Below are positions 62,665-64,000 of a DNA stretch of 64,000 nucleotides, piece after piece (position 1 is the stretch's first letter; each line of letters starts with the position of its first letter). The stretch lies in assembly GCF_025210605.1 (NCBI RefSeq), contig NZ_JAOARI010000002.1, positions 124,001 through 188,000 of the forward strand, written 5' to 3'. Below the pieces are notes generated by a model. The model was given only the letters and a program-made list of their open reading frames with translations. It was not told the origin of the DNA and did no database searches. This DNA is from Halodesulfovibrio sp. (GTDB taxonomy: Bacteria; Desulfobacterota; Desulfovibrionia; Desulfovibrionales; Desulfovibrionaceae). The translations under genes were made by a program, and so were the position numbers.

Positions 62665-63720
62665 CTAATCAGTTATGCCTTCAATATGATTCAAAAGCTG
62701 CTGCGCAACATACTCAGGATCAAGCTCAGAAAGACATTTATATCCGACAGGGCAGGTGCTGTTATTGCACGGACGACAATCAATATCTGAATTAACGGTT
62801 GTATGCGCATCAGATGGGAAACGCCATGCATCGCTGCTGGAGCCAAGAACAACAAACGTCGGGGTTCCCACAGCAACAGACATATGCCGTGGTGCAGAAC
62901 AGTTGCCGAAGTGCAAGATGCAGCGTTCCTGACATGCAGCCACTTCACGCAGTTGCAAGCTCGGCTTCGGAACAATCACCGCTTCCGGCGTATCGCAGTT
63001 TTGCAAGATATCATCAAAAATACCTTCTTCACCGGGACCTGCCAGCAGAACAAAACGAAGATCGCTATGCTTTTTCGCCAAGGCACTGATAACCTTTGCA
63101 TAGTTTTCCGCAGGATATTTACGCCCAAGGTCATGGTGAGTGGCATCAACAGTAATAAGCCTGTGCTCTTCAGTTACACCCCACTCCTTTAATCGCCCAG
63201 CCATTGCTGATCGCTCTTCTTCGGTCAAAAAAAGCTTAGGGGTAGTGCAATTCCACTCAATTCCCAACGGCGCAAGAATCGCTGCCTTTGATTCAGAAGC
63301 ATATCCGTCTTTGGCTGGAGTAAGGTGAGTGTAGCCGAGATCATTAATCCATGAAGAGTGGTAGCTGAGCTTCACAGGCGCATCTGTGAGATAAGAAATC
63401 CAACGGATTCTTGGAAGATGCTGCAAGCCCACCATCAGGTCATATCCCTGACGTGCCACTTTTTTGTAGAACACAAACTCTTTAAAAGGGTTAGAGAGCT
63501 CTTTTTTATCCAGTGCCCATATGTGAGAAATATACGGATTATGCTGCAACACAGGGACACATTTTTTTTCTGTAAAATAATGAATCTCTGCATCAGGAAA
63601 TTTTTTTGCGAGCAACTCTGCCACTGGTGTGGAGAGCATCACGTCGCCTATCTGCCTAAGCTGGCAAACAAGAATCTTTTTTACTTTTGAGGGATTAAGG
63701 GCAAGGGTGCTGTCAGTCAC
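62665..63720 (-). CDS. Glycosyltransferase family 9 (heptosyltransferase-like)
   Basis: 351 residues. The N-terminal ILVCQLRQIGDVMLSTPVAELLAKKFPDAEIHYF is the GT9 acceptor-side motif; the nucleotide-sugar domain has LITVDATHHDLGRKYPAENY, FVLLAGPGEEG and HFGNCSAPRHMSVAVGTPTFVVLGSS. A C-terminal CRPCNNSTCPVGYKCL cysteine cluster is typical of the ADP-heptose:LPS heptosyltransferase group. It adds heptose to lipopolysaccharide core at the inner membrane. The GTG at 63720 with GGAG 5 bases upstream is chosen over the ATG at 63744. No other LPS gene is in the window. Confidence 0.9.
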   Translation of the reverse strand: MTDSTLALNPSKVKKILVCQLRQIGDVMLSTPVAELLAKKFPDAEIHYFTEKKCVPVLQHNPYISHIWALDKKELSNPFKEFVFYKKVARQGYDLMVGLQHLPRIRWISYLTDAPVKLSYHSSWINDLGYTHLTPAKDGYASESKAAILAPLGIEWNCTTPKLFLTEEERSAMAGRLKEWGVTEEHRLITVDATHHDLGRKYPAENYAKVISALAKKHSDLRFVLLAGPGEEGIFDDILQNCDTPEAVIVPKPSLQLREVAACQERCILHFGNCSAPRHMSVAVGTPTFVVLGSSSDAWRFPSDAHTTVNSDIDCRPCNNSTCPVGYKCLSELDPEYVAQQLLNHIEGITD

Positions 63721-64000
63721 AAATACTCCAGATAAAACATGCAATAATTTATACGCGACTCACAAACATAATGCCCTATGCATGCATCGTCAACGCGCTG
63801 CATCTCGCCGAAAAATCGACCTCAAACACCAGAGCCAACGGTAAACATTGTTGTTATTCAAACAAATTGGCTACAACATTTCTTCTAATCTGTATAAAAA
63901 CAATACAGTTTCAGACTTTAAAAAAATCAATCTTGCGTATAAGCTTCACAACTACTGCCAATACCATCACCTACCAACGTGCAAGACACATTTGCAATAC

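Overview
The window looks like a chromosomal stretch from a marine sulfate-reducing bacterium of the Desulfovibrionaceae. The moderate G+C, AT-rich spacers and gene set suggest something near Halodesulfovibrio, but this genus guess is inference because no dsr or apr gene lies in the window. Supporting content: two rubredoxins (one of the CX4C type known from Desulfovibrio), multihaem c-type cytochromes, an anaerobic CO dehydrogenase, three sigma-54 activators with matching -24/-12 promoters, and ptb-buk. I found no rRNA, tRNA, CRISPR array, insertion sequence or phage gene.

Layout. 1-3 kb: a histidine kinase cut by the window edge and its NtrC-type partner, followed by enhancer-like palindromes, a sigma-54 promoter and a candidate small RNA of about 190 nt with three C-rich loops ending in a terminator. 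3-9 kb: an orphan PAS membrane protein, rubredoxin, a GDSL esterase, murI, a FapA-like protein and a DUF362 protein. 9-13 kb: a methyltransferase, two AraC-type regulators and an HD-domain protein. 13-14.7 kb: a periplasmic haem-binding EB_dh protein and a second rubredoxin. 14.9-21.5 kb (minus strand): a NitT/TauT-type ABC importer and two proteins of the 2-hydroxyacyl-CoA dehydratase / double-cubane reductase family with their ATP-dependent activator. 22.3-28.6 kb (plus strand): a PAS-type sigma-54 activator, then a sigma-54-driven operon of a thioredoxin-fold protein, a Tat-exported fumarate-reductase-like flavoprotein, a tetrahaem cytochrome and a seven-haem/cytochrome b quinol-dehydrogenase fusion. 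29-36 kb: Hsp20, cooS behind a sigma-54 promoter with tandem palindromes and a structured leader, an HPP membrane protein and a GAF-type sigma-54 activator. 36-39 kb: pqiABC. 40-46 kb: an HxlR regulator with a divergent iron-sulfur flavoprotein, gap-pgk, and ald with a long structured upstream region. 47-53 kb: an APC amino-acid permease, a lipoprotein trypsin-like protease and an FAD dehydrogenase. 54-64 kb: alr, glmS, a rhodanese, an IlvN-like ACT protein with ptb-buk, a TetR regulator, a Spy-like protein and a family 9 glycosyltransferase.

How parts work together. Sigma-54 control recurs: three enhancer-binding proteins and three well-spaced -24/-12 promoters driving a small RNA, a flavin/cytochrome respiratory operon and cooS. 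The 15-28.6 kb block reads as one accessory pathway: importer, cytoplasmic ATP-activated Fe-S reductases and a periplasmic flavin reductase fed from the quinone pool. Its substrate cannot be named from sequence. Two diverged copies of a structured element of about 140 nt sit upstream of the second dehydratase-like gene/importer and of the APC permease; compensating G-U pairs work only if the element is transcribed toward those genes, which makes it a candidate cis-acting leader RNA.
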